Of a DNA stretch of 64,000 nucleotides, positions 53,737 to 62,570 are shown piece by piece. This stretch comes from an uncultured Candidatus Actinomarina sp. Lineage in GTDB: Bacteria; Actinomycetota; Acidimicrobiia; Actinomarinales; Actinomarinaceae. The position numbers were made by a program, and so were the translations under genes. Below the pieces are notes generated by a model that saw only the letters and a list, made by a program, of their open reading frames with translations, had not been told where the DNA came from and ran no database searches. Position 1 is the stretch's first letter; each line of letters opens with the position of its first letter. The stretch spans positions 1 to 64,000 of the forward strand of contig CACLXG010000004.1 in assembly GCA_902610815.1 (NCBI GenBank), read 5' to 3'.

Positions 53737-54858
53737 ATGCAATTTACATTAACTGATCTGCAAAATGAAATTAAAGAGAACTCAAATAAACTTTTAAAAG
53801 AAAACATAGACCTTCTAGAAACAATCCAAAAAGTTGATGATAACTGCAGAATTGATAAAAAAGTATGGGATTTAGTCATTGACCAAGGTTGGTTAGCCTT
53901 AGATGTGCCTGAAGAGGACGGTGGACTTGGTTTTTCTAATACTGATACAGCTATACTCTCTGAGGTTCTTGGTTACTATATGCCAATAATTCCAATATTT
54001 AGCTCAGGTGTCGTTTTTAAACACATATTAATGAATTCAAAAAAAGAAAAAAAAGACGAGTTATTACCTGATATCATAAGCGGTCAAAAAATAGGAACTT
54101 TTGCTGTATATGAAAGTGATAAATATGAAATTAATCATGACACAACAAACACTCAGCTAACTACTGTTGATTCGGGTTATATTCTTAGTGGAAATAAAAA
54201 ATATGTTATGTTTGGTGATGTTTCAGATTACATTGCTGTTTTAGCAAAACATGAAGATGGGTATAAGTTTGTGTTAGTTTCTTCAGATTCTGAAGGAGTA
54301 ATAATTAAAGAAACTACTTCTCTTGATCAAACACGACCAATGTGTGAAGTTGAAATGTCAGAAGTTGCATTAGATAGTGATGCAGTTTTGATTGAATTAG
54401 ACACAAATTTGTCTGAATGGAATAAAGTTAAAAATATTGCGCTCGGCTACTTAGCGATGGAACAGGTAGGTGCATCTCAGGCATGTTTAGATATGTCTAC
54501 AAAGTATGCAAAAGAAAGGATACAATTTGGAAGACCAATTGGATCCTTTCAAGCAATTCAACATATATGTGCCAATATGCTTATGGAATTGGAAAGTGCA
54601 AAATCTGTTGCCTATAGTGCAGTGAGGATTGACTATTCAGATGATATAGAGACTGAAATGAGCTCAATGCTTGCAAAATCGTACTGTTCTGAGGTTTTTA
54701 ATAAAATAGCTGGTGACAATATTCAGGTTCATGGTGGAATTGGTTTTACATGGGAACATCCAGCACATTTATACTTTAAAAAAGCTAAGTCCGACTCACT
54801 CTTATTAGGAACTCCGAAACTAGCAAGAGATAAAATAGCAGAACTTCTCAACCTTTAA
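53737..54858 (+). CDS. Acyl-CoA dehydrogenase
   Basis: A 373 aa FAD enzyme of the acyl-CoA dehydrogenase family that desaturates an acyl-CoA. DVPEEDGGLGFS (near 45-56) belongs to the N-terminal helical domain, GYLAMEQVGASQACLDMSTKYAKERIQFGRPIGSF-type sequence to the third domain, and VHGGIGFTWEHPAHLYFKKA to the C-terminal FAD-binding region. It looks like the FadE-type enzymes of actinobacterial lipid or sterol breakdown. The physiological substrate is unknown. The next small frame starts one base after its stop. Confidence 0.9.
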   Translation: MQFTLTDLQNEIKENSNKLLKENIDLLETIQKVDDNCRIDKKVWDLVIDQGWLALDVPEEDGGLGFSNTDTAILSEVLGYYMPIIPIFSSGVVFKHILMNSKKEKKDELLPDIISGQKIGTFAVYESDKYEINHDTTNTQLTTVDSGYILSGNKKYVMFGDVSDYIAVLAKHEDGYKFVLVSSDSEGVIIKETTSLDQTRPMCEVEMSEVALDSDAVLIELDTNLSEWNKVKNIALGYLAMEQVGASQACLDMSTKYAKERIQFGRPIGSFQAIQHICANMLMELESAKSVAYSAVRIDYSDDIETEMSSMLAKSYCSEVFNKIAGDNIQVHGGIGFTWEHPAHLYFKKAKSDSLLLGTPKLARDKIAELLNL

Positions 54859-54859
54859 A

Positions 54860-55063
54860 TTGAAGAGATTAGATAGGTTCGAAAATTTTAGGTTTGTTGG
54901 ATATAGAAAAAATATGAAAGTTTATGATTGTGACAACGAAGAACAGTTTGAAAAATTAACCACTTTGACCAACAAAGTTGATTACATCAAATTAAATCTG
55001 ATTCAGTCATTTTCACCAGATAATATTGATGAAGCAAAAAATAGAGGTTTTAAACCAGCCTAA
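54860..55063 (+). CDS. Small hypothetical protein (67 aa)
   Basis: I do not recognise this protein. It starts with TTG at 54860, one base after the acyl-CoA dehydrogenase stop, and its end overlaps the convergent hydrolase gene by 14 nt. It is soluble-looking, charged and without cysteine pairs or membrane segments. The tail SFSPDNIDEAKNRGFKPA may be helical. Tight placement after the dehydrogenase is the main reason to think it is real. Confidence 0.5.
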   Translation: MKRLDRFENFRFVGYRKNMKVYDCDNEEQFEKLTTLTNKVDYIKLNLIQSFSPDNIDEAKNRGFKPA

Positions 55064-56018
55064 CTTTCTCCCAGTAATTTCTGTCTGAATCTAAGACATG
55101 TTTAATCAAACCCTTGTTTTCTAAATATATTAAATGAGCCATAGTTTCTTGAAATGCAAGTCTTAGGTTGAGCTCATCAAGCTTTCTTGGAAAAAGTAAA
55201 TTTACAATCTCCCATCCTGTAAATTTTGAGCTCCCAATTAGGTTGATGATTTTATCAGATCTTTTTTTATGATGAAGTTGCATTTGCTCAATGCGTGAAT
55301 AAGGTTTTTCAATTAAAGCTCCATGACCAGGAGCAATTAATTTTTGTTCTAAGTTGTAAACCTTATCCAGTGATGAGGTATATTTTTCTAGCATATCATC
55401 ACCAGCGTCTTCTAGAGGAATGAATGGAGTAATTTTTGGAAGAATATGATCACCAGAAAATAATATATGGGATAGATTATCAAGGATTGAGATTTCCGTT
55501 CTATCATGTCCAGGGGTAAATATAATTTCAATATTTCTATTTACATCTTTAATATTTCCTTCTTCAAGCAAAACGTCTGGTTTTGCAATTTTTCCTGCAT
55601 ATATTGGAGTTTCTATTTGGTCAAGGTCATCTAAGAAGCTTTTTGGGGCCCCTTCTTGTTTTGCAATTTCTTTAAGTTTCTTAAACCTAATTGACCAATT
55701 GTTGTAGCCCTCAATAAAATCTACAGAATTTTTATATAATGCAAATGGTATATCTTTTTCTCTCAGTGTTGATGACAAACCTATATGATCAGAATGCATA
55801 TGGGTACCAATTAATAGCTTGACATTTTCATATGACAAGCCAAATGACTTCATTTTGGCTTCTAATAATTCTCGATACTCGTTTCCGTTAACTCCACAAT
55901 CAATCATCACATATCCGTCTTTGTCCTCAATGAAATATATATTTACAAAACCAGGAGAGCTCCACGGAAGTTCCATTGGTATATGTATAATGCCGTGTTG
56001 TAGATTAAAGTTTTTCAA
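55050..56018 (-). CDS. Metallo-beta-lactamase-fold hydrolase
   Basis: About 322 aa from a TTG at 56018; similarity begins around residue 8. The dinuclear metal motif H73-x-H75-x-D77-H78 (THMHSDHIG) is complete, with the later ligands in TPGHDRTEIS, FSGDHIL and GHG. A C-terminal helical domain (about 235-322, IEQMQLHHKKRSDKI) is like that of LACTB2-type or glyoxalase-II-like enzymes acting on thioesters or nucleic acid. The substrate is unknown. It sits divergently from the lipoyl dehydrogenase operon. An even longer frame to 56183 overlaps a small membrane-peptide frame and is unlikely. Confidence 0.85.
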   Translation of the reverse strand: MKNFNLQHGIIHIPMELPWSSPGFVNIYFIEDKDGYVMIDCGVNGNEYRELLEAKMKSFGLSYENVKLLIGTHMHSDHIGLSSTLREKDIPFALYKNSVDFIEGYNNWSIRFKKLKEIAKQEGAPKSFLDDLDQIETPIYAGKIAKPDVLLEEGNIKDVNRNIEIIFTPGHDRTEISILDNLSHILFSGDHILPKITPFIPLEDAGDDMLEKYTSSLDKVYNLEQKLIAPGHGALIEKPYSRIEQMQLHHKKRSDKIINLIGSSKFTGWEIVNLLFPRKLDELNLRLAFQETMAHLIYLENKGLIKHVLDSDRNYWEKVRLV

Positions 56019-56020
56019 TT

Positions 56021-56107
56021 CTAAAAAGTTAATAGCCAAGCACCAAAGGCTACAAGTATCAATAAACCTGTTAAAAGAGATGCAATTATTAAATGTCTTG
56101 TCTGCAT
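56021..56107 (-). CDS. Possible single-helix membrane microprotein (28 aa)
   Basis: On the minus strand an ATG at 56107 opens a 28-codon frame ending TAG at 56021-56023, 2 nt before the TTG of the hydrolase gene. The product begins MQTRHLIIAS and continues as one strongly hydrophobic helix ending LLTF. A positively charged N-terminus followed by one membrane span is a typical microprotein shape. No clear ribosome site is seen, so support comes from position and composition only. Confidence 0.45.
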   Translation of the reverse strand: MQTRHLIIASLLTGLLILVAFGAWLLTF

Positions 56108-56142
56108 AGTTACATTCTACTTGAATATAAAACAATCTTAAT

Positions 56143-56159
56143 TTTGAACTTTGTTCAAA
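56143..56159. promoter_or_regulatory. 17 bp perfect palindrome in the divergent promoter region before lpdA
   Basis: TTTGAAC-TTT-GTTCAAA is a perfect 7+3+7 palindrome lying between the minus-strand microprotein/hydrolase genes and the plus-strand lpdA operon. It has the size and symmetry of operators used by TetR-like regulators of lipid and central carbon genes. The rest of the 163 nt gap (56108-56270) contains only an AAAGAGG ribosome site for lpdA. Confidence 0.5.
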
Positions 56160-56270
56160 CTTTAGTAGATTTAGAAGTGACAATAACTATTATCATTTTT
56201 TTTGGGAACCCCTTGTAAAAGTGTAGTTATTATCTCGATTTGATAGAAACCCTATCTAGAAAGAGGTAAT

Positions 56271-57635
56271 TTGAAAAAATTGACCATTATTGGTGGAGGG
56301 CCGGCAGGATATGCTGCCGCACTTTACGCAAGCAATTTTGATTTAGAAATTACTTTAATTGAATCCGACACTCTAGGTGGAACTTGTTTAAACAGAGGTT
56401 GTATACCGGCAAAATACTGGCTACATGTTGCGGAATTAAATCATGAAATTGAGACCTCAAGTGAATTTGGTATTGATATAGATAAAAAAAGTATTAACTG
56501 GGCTAAAACAGCTGAAAAAAGATACGATATTGTCAATAAGCTTGTAGGTGGAATTGGCATGCTACTTAACTCTAAAAAGGTAAATGTAATTGAAGGCTGG
56601 GGCTTGATTAAAGACAAAAATAATGTCCTAGTTAAAAAAGCAGATGGTGAAGAATTAGTAATTGAATCAGATTTTATACTTCTTGCAACTGGTTCAAAAC
56701 CAAGATCACTTCCAAGTATTGAAATTGATAATGAATTTGTAATCACATCTGACACAGCATTGAATTGGGAGATGCCACCAAAAAAAGTATGCGTAATCGG
56801 GGCGGGAGCCATTGGTTGTGAATTTGCAAGCCTATTAAATGATTTAGATTCTGAGGTTGTAGTTGTTGAGCTGGCTAATGAAATTTTACCTGGATTAGAC
56901 AAAAGAACATCTGGTGAATTAAGAAAACAACTCTCTAAAAGAGGGGTAAGTTTTAAATTAGGCACATCTGTAGATTCGATTAGTGATAAAAAAGTTAGCT
57001 TTTCTGATGGTGAGAGTGACAGCTTTGATTGTGTATTAGTTGCTGTAGGAAGAGAACCTTTAACTCAAAATATTGGACTTGAGGAAGTAGGGATAAAAGT
57101 TAATAAAGGCTTTGTACAAACTAACTTAGAAACTTTACAAACCGAGATAGAAAATATTTATGCACTAGGTGATATTGTTGATGGCACTCCTCAACTAGCT
57201 CATGTAGCTTTTGCTGAAGCAGTAAGTTCTATTACTCATATTGCAACTGGTGAAAATAATCCCGTAAATTACAACGCAATACCTTACGTTGTATATACCA
57301 GGCCAGAACTTGCTGAAGTAGGTATCAACTCTCATAAAGCAAAAAAGCTTGGAATGAAAATTAATCAATCTCAACATAGCTTCGCTGGTATAGGTAGAGC
57401 TATGATTCAAAATCAAAATGAGGGATTAGTAAAAGTTTACTCAGAAGAAAATGGCCCTATAGTAGGTGCAAGTGTATGTGGTCCAGCAGCTGGTGAAATG
57501 ATACATGAATTAATGTATATGGTTGGCTGGGAAGCGCTTCCAGATGAAGCAGCAGAGTTTATACATGCACACCCAACACTGAGTGAAGCAATAGGTGAAT
57601 CATTAATGAGTTTAAGTGGTAAGGGGTTACATTAA
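56271..57635 (+). CDS. lpdA: Dihydrolipoyl dehydrogenase (E3)
   Basis: A 454 aa flavoenzyme that reoxidises the lipoyl groups of 2-oxoacid dehydrogenases. FAD motif GGGPAGYAAAL at 8-18, redox disulfide C39/C44 in GGTCLNRGCIPAK, NAD motif GAGAIGCEFASL near 178-189, and the C-terminal HAHPTLSEA with the active His-Glu pair. The start is TTG at 56271 with AGAGG upstream. The stop lies 1 nt before the E1 start. The operon lpdA-E1-E2-lipBA contains all parts of a complete lipoylated complex. Confidence 0.96.
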   Translation: MKKLTIIGGGPAGYAAALYASNFDLEITLIESDTLGGTCLNRGCIPAKYWLHVAELNHEIETSSEFGIDIDKKSINWAKTAEKRYDIVNKLVGGIGMLLNSKKVNVIEGWGLIKDKNNVLVKKADGEELVIESDFILLATGSKPRSLPSIEIDNEFVITSDTALNWEMPPKKVCVIGAGAIGCEFASLLNDLDSEVVVVELANEILPGLDKRTSGELRKQLSKRGVSFKLGTSVDSISDKKVSFSDGESDSFDCVLVAVGREPLTQNIGLEEVGIKVNKGFVQTNLETLQTEIENIYALGDIVDGTPQLAHVAFAEAVSSITHIATGENNPVNYNAIPYVVYTRPELAEVGINSHKAKKLGMKINQSQHSFAGIGRAMIQNQNEGLVKVYSEENGPIVGASVCGPAAGEMIHELMYMVGWEALPDEAAEFIHAHPTLSEAIGESLMSLSGKGLH

Positions 57636-57636
57636 T

Positions 57637-59643
57637 ATGCAAATTGAAAAAATAACCAGACAAGGATATTCAGCAACACTTTCAAAAGAAGTTTTGTGGG
57701 ATATATACAAATCTATGAAAACACAAAGATTATTGGAAGATAGATTGTTAAAAATGTACAAAGGTGGACAATTAAGCGGAGCAGTTTATCCAGGAATTGG
57801 TCAAGAAGCATGTATGGCCGGAATAGCTGCTGGTATGGATTCAAAGGATATTTTTGGTGGAACGCATCGTGATCTTGGTGTACAAATTAAAAAAGGTGTA
57901 ACTCTTAAAGAAATTGCATTAAATTTCTTTGGTAAAAATGATGGTCCTTCTAAAGGACGAGATGGAAATAGCCACTTTGGCATTGTTGATAAAGGAACTT
58001 TAATGGTGGTCTCGCCACTTCCTGACTCAGCTCCTGTAGCAGTTGGTTGGGCTCTAGCATCTCAACAAAGTGGTTCTGGAGTAGTTGCAGTTGCAAATTG
58101 TGGTGAAGGAGCTACTGCAACAGGCACTTGGCACGAAAGTGTCAACATGGCAGCAGTACTTAATTTACCTATAGTTTTCACAGTACAAAATAATCAGTTC
58201 GCCTACTCATCACCAAATGATACAGAATTTGGAACACCCAATGTAGCTGACAGAGCTGCAGGTTATGGAATTCCAGCAAAGATTATTGATGGAAATGATA
58301 TATATGAAGTAATAGATGCAATTCATGAATCGTGTGAAGTAGCTAGGAACGGAAATGGTCCTACACTAATTGAATTAGTCACCTTTCGTCATTATGGTCA
58401 CGCAGGACATGACCCAGCTGAATACGTAAATGATGAGGTGAGAGATTTCTGGATGAAAAGAGATCCTATTGCAAGATTTGAAGATTCCCTATTAGAAGAA
58501 GGGTTATTCACAACTGAACATTTTATAAACCTAACAGATGAGTTAGAAGCTGAAATAAAAGAAACTTTAGATTGGGCAAAAAATCAGGATGATCCAGATC
58601 CAAATAATGAGGAAGCAGATATGTTTGCTTTAAGAACAACTCCAAAGATTGAAAATAATAAAGATAATAAAAAAACAATGAATTACATTGAAGCAATTAC
58701 TAATGGATTAGACGAGTTAATGGAAAATGATGAAAACGTCTTTATGATGGGTGAAGATATTGGAGTTTTTGAAGGTGCGTTTAAAGCAACAAAAGGTCTT
58801 TTTGATAAATATGGACCATTTAGAGTTTTAGATACATCAATTTCAGAGGGTGGCTTTACAGGCGCAGCAGTTGGAGCAGCTCTTGCGGGTAAAAAACCAA
58901 TAGTAGAGTTGCAGTTTTATGATTTTGTATATCCAGCACTTGATCAGATAACAACAGAAGCAGCTAAATATCATTGGAAAGCTGGAAAAGCTGTCCCTAT
59001 GGTTGTTAGGGGTCCAACAGGAGCAGGTACAAGATCTGGTCCGTTTCACTCAATAAGTCCTGAATCATTGTTAGCTCATCATCCTGGAATAAAGGTAGTT
59101 GCTCCATCTAATCCATATGATGCAAAAGGACTTCTAGTAGCTGCTGTGAATGACCCAAACCCAGTTATGTATTTGGAGCATAAAAAACTCTATAGAAAAC
59201 CTGACATAAAAATGGATGTGCCGCTTGGACTGTACGAAGTTGAAATTGGTAAGGGGAAAATTGTCAGAGAAGGCTCAGACGTAACAATTGTTACATGGTC
59301 AGGAATGGTATCAGTAGCAGAACAATCTGCTCAAGAATTAGAAAAGGAAGACATTTCCGTTGAGATTATTGACATTAGAACAATTGTTCCTCTTGATGAA
59401 GAAATTATTCTTAAATCTGTAGAAAAAACATCAAATTTGTGCGTTTTACAAGAGGATGTTCCTTTCTCATCAGTAGCATCTGAAATTTCATCTATGGTAG
59501 CTGAAAAAGGTTTTTGGAACTTAGACAATCCAATTGTTAAAGTTACGCCTCCAAATACTCATATTCCTTTTGCTCCTGTGCTTGAGGATGCTTTCATACC
59601 GAGTGCTGAAAAAGTCATAAAAGCTATAAAAGAATTACAATAA
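57637..59643 (+). CDS. 2-oxoacid dehydrogenase E1, alpha-beta fusion
   Basis: A 668 aa thiamine-diphosphate enzyme joining E1 alpha (about 1-335) and E1 beta (from M348) through an Asn/Lys-rich linker (KIENNKDNKKT). In alpha, GGTHRDLGVQI and the TPP pair CGEGATATG ... NNQFAYSS are seen, with E in place of the usual D in GDG. In beta, GEDIGVFEGAF, the RVLDTSISEGGFTGAAVGAALAG-type segment and GPTGAGTRSGPFHS are typical. It could be pyruvate or branched-chain 2-oxoacid dehydrogenase; sequence alone does not settle this. I chose the ATG at 57637 because it follows lpdA by 1 nt. Confidence 0.93.
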   Translation: MQIEKITRQGYSATLSKEVLWDIYKSMKTQRLLEDRLLKMYKGGQLSGAVYPGIGQEACMAGIAAGMDSKDIFGGTHRDLGVQIKKGVTLKEIALNFFGKNDGPSKGRDGNSHFGIVDKGTLMVVSPLPDSAPVAVGWALASQQSGSGVVAVANCGEGATATGTWHESVNMAAVLNLPIVFTVQNNQFAYSSPNDTEFGTPNVADRAAGYGIPAKIIDGNDIYEVIDAIHESCEVARNGNGPTLIELVTFRHYGHAGHDPAEYVNDEVRDFWMKRDPIARFEDSLLEEGLFTTEHFINLTDELEAEIKETLDWAKNQDDPDPNNEEADMFALRTTPKIENNKDNKKTMNYIEAITNGLDELMENDENVFMMGEDIGVFEGAFKATKGLFDKYGPFRVLDTSISEGGFTGAAVGAALAGKKPIVELQFYDFVYPALDQITTEAAKYHWKAGKAVPMVVRGPTGAGTRSGPFHSISPESLLAHHPGIKVVAPSNPYDAKGLLVAAVNDPNPVMYLEHKKLYRKPDIKMDVPLGLYEVEIGKGKIVREGSDVTIVTWSGMVSVAEQSAQELEKEDISVEIIDIRTIVPLDEEIILKSVEKTSNLCVLQEDVPFSSVASEISSMVAEKGFWNLDNPIVKVTPPNTHIPFAPVLEDAFIPSAEKVIKAIKELQ

Positions 59644-59647
59644 AACT

Positions 59648-60919
59648 ATGAGTCAAATTGTAACTATGCCCCAATTGGGTGAAACGGTAACTGAAGGAAC
59701 AATACTTCGCTGGCTAGTTCAGGTTGGTGATGAAGTAAAAGAAGATGATCCTATTTTAGAAATATCAACTGATAAAGTTGATACTGAAGTTCCATCTCCA
59801 TTTACTGGTCAGGTAACATCTTTACTAGTTGAAGAAGGTGAGACTGTTGAAGTTGGCGCATCTCTTTTGGAGCTTGATGGAGACTCAAATAGCAGCACTG
59901 CTAGCGAAGAGACATCGAACGAAGTAGAGATAGTCAGCGCGCCAGTCGAAGAAGTTGATGTCAAAGTTGAAGAAGTTAAATCTTCACCAGTTGCTAAAAG
60001 TACTGATTTAAAGTTATCACCTGTTGTTAGAAAATTGGCATCTGAAAATAATTTAGATCTTAATGATGTTACGGGTACTGGATCAGGTGGAAGGATTACA
60101 AGGAAAGATATTGAAAGTTTTATTACTTCTGGAAGTAAAACTGTTCAAAAACCAAAAGAAGTACCTGGCCAACAAAATGACAAGCAAGTACAAGCGGGCA
60201 AACCTTCAAGTGGTGAAATTTCTAGATTAAGAAGAAGAATTGCAGATAATATGATTATGTCAAAGCAGACTTCTGCTCATGTAATGACTTCTATTGAAGT
60301 TGATTATGAAAATGTTGAAATACTCAGAAGCAAGCACAAAAAATCATTTAAAAAAGAGAATGGTTTTTCTTTAACTTATCTTCCTTTTATATCTCTAGCC
60401 ACAATATATGCCTTAAGAGAATATCCAGTTGTAAATAGTTCATTTGATCTTGATAAAGATATTCACAGTTTTCACAGCAACATTAATTTAGGTATAGCTG
60501 TTGACCTTAATCAAGAGGGCTTATTAGTCGGAACTATTCGTGAAGCAGATTCATTTAGTTTGAAAGGTTTAGCAAGAAAAATATCCGATACATCAGCAAA
60601 GCTAAGAGAAGGATCTTATGAATTGGACGATGTTTCTGGAAGTACATTTACCATCTCTAACAATGGTTCATTCAATTCATTTTTAACTTCTCCAATAATT
60701 AATCAGCCAAACGTAGCAATATTGTCTACTGAGTCAGTTAAAAAAAGACCAGTAGTTATTGAAGCACAGGATGGTACTGATTCTATAGCGATTAGGCATA
60801 CCGGAATATTAAGTTTGACCTGGGATCATAGAGCTTTTGATGGATCAGTTGCGTTATTATTTTTAAATTCCATAGGAGAGAAATTAGAAAACTCCGACTG
60901 GTCGCAGGAATTAAACTAG
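59648..60919 (+). CDS. 2-oxoacid dehydrogenase E2 (dihydrolipoyl acyltransferase)
   Basis: A 423 aa E2 core protein. One N-terminal lipoyl domain (1-78) has the lipoylated K43 in STDKVDTEVPSP. A flexible acidic linker follows, then the E3/E1-binding domain (about 118-155, KLSPVVRKLASENN and GTGSGGRITRKDI). The catalytic domain (about 190-423) ends with H394-R-A-F-D398-G, the acyltransferase signature. It starts 4 nt after the E1 stop and ends 2 nt before lipBA. Only one lipoyl domain is present. Confidence 0.95.
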   Translation: MSQIVTMPQLGETVTEGTILRWLVQVGDEVKEDDPILEISTDKVDTEVPSPFTGQVTSLLVEEGETVEVGASLLELDGDSNSSTASEETSNEVEIVSAPVEEVDVKVEEVKSSPVAKSTDLKLSPVVRKLASENNLDLNDVTGTGSGGRITRKDIESFITSGSKTVQKPKEVPGQQNDKQVQAGKPSSGEISRLRRRIADNMIMSKQTSAHVMTSIEVDYENVEILRSKHKKSFKKENGFSLTYLPFISLATIYALREYPVVNSSFDLDKDIHSFHSNINLGIAVDLNQEGLLVGTIREADSFSLKGLARKISDTSAKLREGSYELDDVSGSTFTISNNGSFNSFLTSPIINQPNVAILSTESVKKRPVVIEAQDGTDSIAIRHTGILSLTWDHRAFDGSVALLFLNSIGEKLENSDWSQELN

Positions 60920-60921
60920 TT

Positions 60922-62550
60922 TTGAGAAAATTAAATACTAGGTGGCTTGGTAAACTTCCGTATTCTGAAGCTTATGACCTACAACTTGGTTTACACAAAT
61001 CTGTATCAAATAATTTAGACAATGACGACTACCTTATACTACTTGAACATGACAATGTTATTACTTCAGGAAGAACATCAAAAGATGGCAATTTACTTGT
61101 TTCACTTGACCATTTAAAAGAAATGAAAATAGATTATTTTGAGACGGACAGAGGTGGAGATATAACTTTTCACGGTGAAGGTCAATTGATTGGATATCCC
61201 ATAATTAGGCTTGAAGATCCAAAAAAAGTTGTTCCATTTGTGAGATTGATTGAGAATACTTTAATCGACTCTCTAAAAGAGTTATTTATTGACTCGTTCA
61301 CCAAAGAAGATAATACAGGAGTTTGGACTGAAAAGGGCAAGATTGCTTCAATAGGAATAAAAGTTAGTAAGTGGACCACATATCATGGTTTTTCATTAAA
61401 TATATTTGATAAATTAGAAGGCTTCCAGCTTATAAACCCATGTGGGAATCAACTAGAAAATATTACCTCGATTCAAAACTTTAATAATGAAGTCTCTTTC
61501 GAAGAAGTTTCAAAAATTGTATCTAAAAATTTCTCGAGGATGTTTCAATATAAAAACATTGATGAACAATTTTCACAATTTACACCTAAACAACTTAAGT
61601 CAAAAAAAGAGTTCAATATAGACAAAATGGTTGCGGATGGAGTTTTCAAACCAACCAGTAAAGGAATTCCAATTACTATCAAAGGAGTTCTACCAAATGA
61701 GCCAAAAAGACCTGAATGGATGAAGGTTAAAGCAAATTTAGGAAGTGATTACAGGTCTTTAAAAAATCTATTAAAAGAACAAAAGCTAAACACAGTTTGT
61801 GAAGAGGCATCATGTCCAAACATATATGAATGCTGGTCCATGGGAACTGCAACATTTATGATTATGGGTGATGTTTGCACAAGGGCTTGTGGATTTTGTG
61901 ATGTAAAAACTGGAAAACCGGGAAGTTTAGATTGGGAAGAACCAAAAAGAGTAGCTGAAAGTGTTAAGAGCATGAAACTTTCACATGCAGTAATTACATC
62001 AGTAAATAGAGATGATTTAAATGATGGCGGTTCTTTATTTTTTGCAGAAACAATAAGAGAAGTCAAAAAATTAAACAATAGTTGTGATGTTGAAGTTTTG
62101 ATACCTGATTTTAAAGGCGATAGAGCAGCGATCAACAATATAATTGAAGCCTCCCCAGAAGTAATCAACCATAATCTTGAAACTGTACCAAGGTTACAAA
62201 GAGAAATACGAACATCTGCATCCTACGGAAGATCCTTATCTTTATTACATTATGTAAAATCTCAGGGATTTGAAGGAAAAACAAAAACAGGTTTAATTGT
62301 TGGTATGGGAGAAAGCAAGGAAGAAGTAGTGGCTGTGTTAAAAGATATTTCAAAATTAGACGTTGATATTGTGACTATCGGTCAATATTTGCGTCCTACT
62401 GCAAAACATCGACCAATAGATAGATATGCACCTGAAGATGAATTTGAACACTATAAATTTATTGGTGAGTCTTATGGAATACCTCATGTAGAGTCTGGTC
62501 CTTTAGTTAGATCCTCATACCACGCAAAAGATTCTTTTGCGTCTGTATAG
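60922..62550 (+). CDS. LipB-LipA fusion: octanoyltransferase and lipoyl synthase in one chain
   Basis: A 542 aa protein doing both steps of lipoate assembly. The LipB half (about 1-215) has RGGDITFHGEGQLIGYP, the lysine in IASIGIK and the catalytic C174 in INPCGNQ. The LipA half (about 240-542) has the auxiliary cluster motif C293-x4-C298-x5-C304, the radical-SAM motif C319-x3-C323-x2-C326 and the C-terminal RSSYHA serine ligand. The usual separate proteins are about 210-230 and 290-320 aa. The TTG start lies 2 nt after E2, so substrate and modifying enzyme are made together. Confidence 0.94.
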   Translation: MRKLNTRWLGKLPYSEAYDLQLGLHKSVSNNLDNDDYLILLEHDNVITSGRTSKDGNLLVSLDHLKEMKIDYFETDRGGDITFHGEGQLIGYPIIRLEDPKKVVPFVRLIENTLIDSLKELFIDSFTKEDNTGVWTEKGKIASIGIKVSKWTTYHGFSLNIFDKLEGFQLINPCGNQLENITSIQNFNNEVSFEEVSKIVSKNFSRMFQYKNIDEQFSQFTPKQLKSKKEFNIDKMVADGVFKPTSKGIPITIKGVLPNEPKRPEWMKVKANLGSDYRSLKNLLKEQKLNTVCEEASCPNIYECWSMGTATFMIMGDVCTRACGFCDVKTGKPGSLDWEEPKRVAESVKSMKLSHAVITSVNRDDLNDGGSLFFAETIREVKKLNNSCDVEVLIPDFKGDRAAINNIIEASPEVINHNLETVPRLQREIRTSASYGRSLSLLHYVKSQGFEGKTKTGLIVGMGESKEEVVAVLKDISKLDVDIVTIGQYLRPTAKHRPIDRYAPEDEFEHYKFIGESYGIPHVESGPLVRSSYHAKDSFASV

Positions 62551-62570
62551 ATTCTTATATACTTAAAGCA

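Noticed and set aside
56019-56183. Extended N-terminus of the metallo-hydrolase up to 56183
   Set aside because: The added residues have no family similarity and would run over the microprotein frame and the 17 bp palindrome; a TTG at 56018 fits better.
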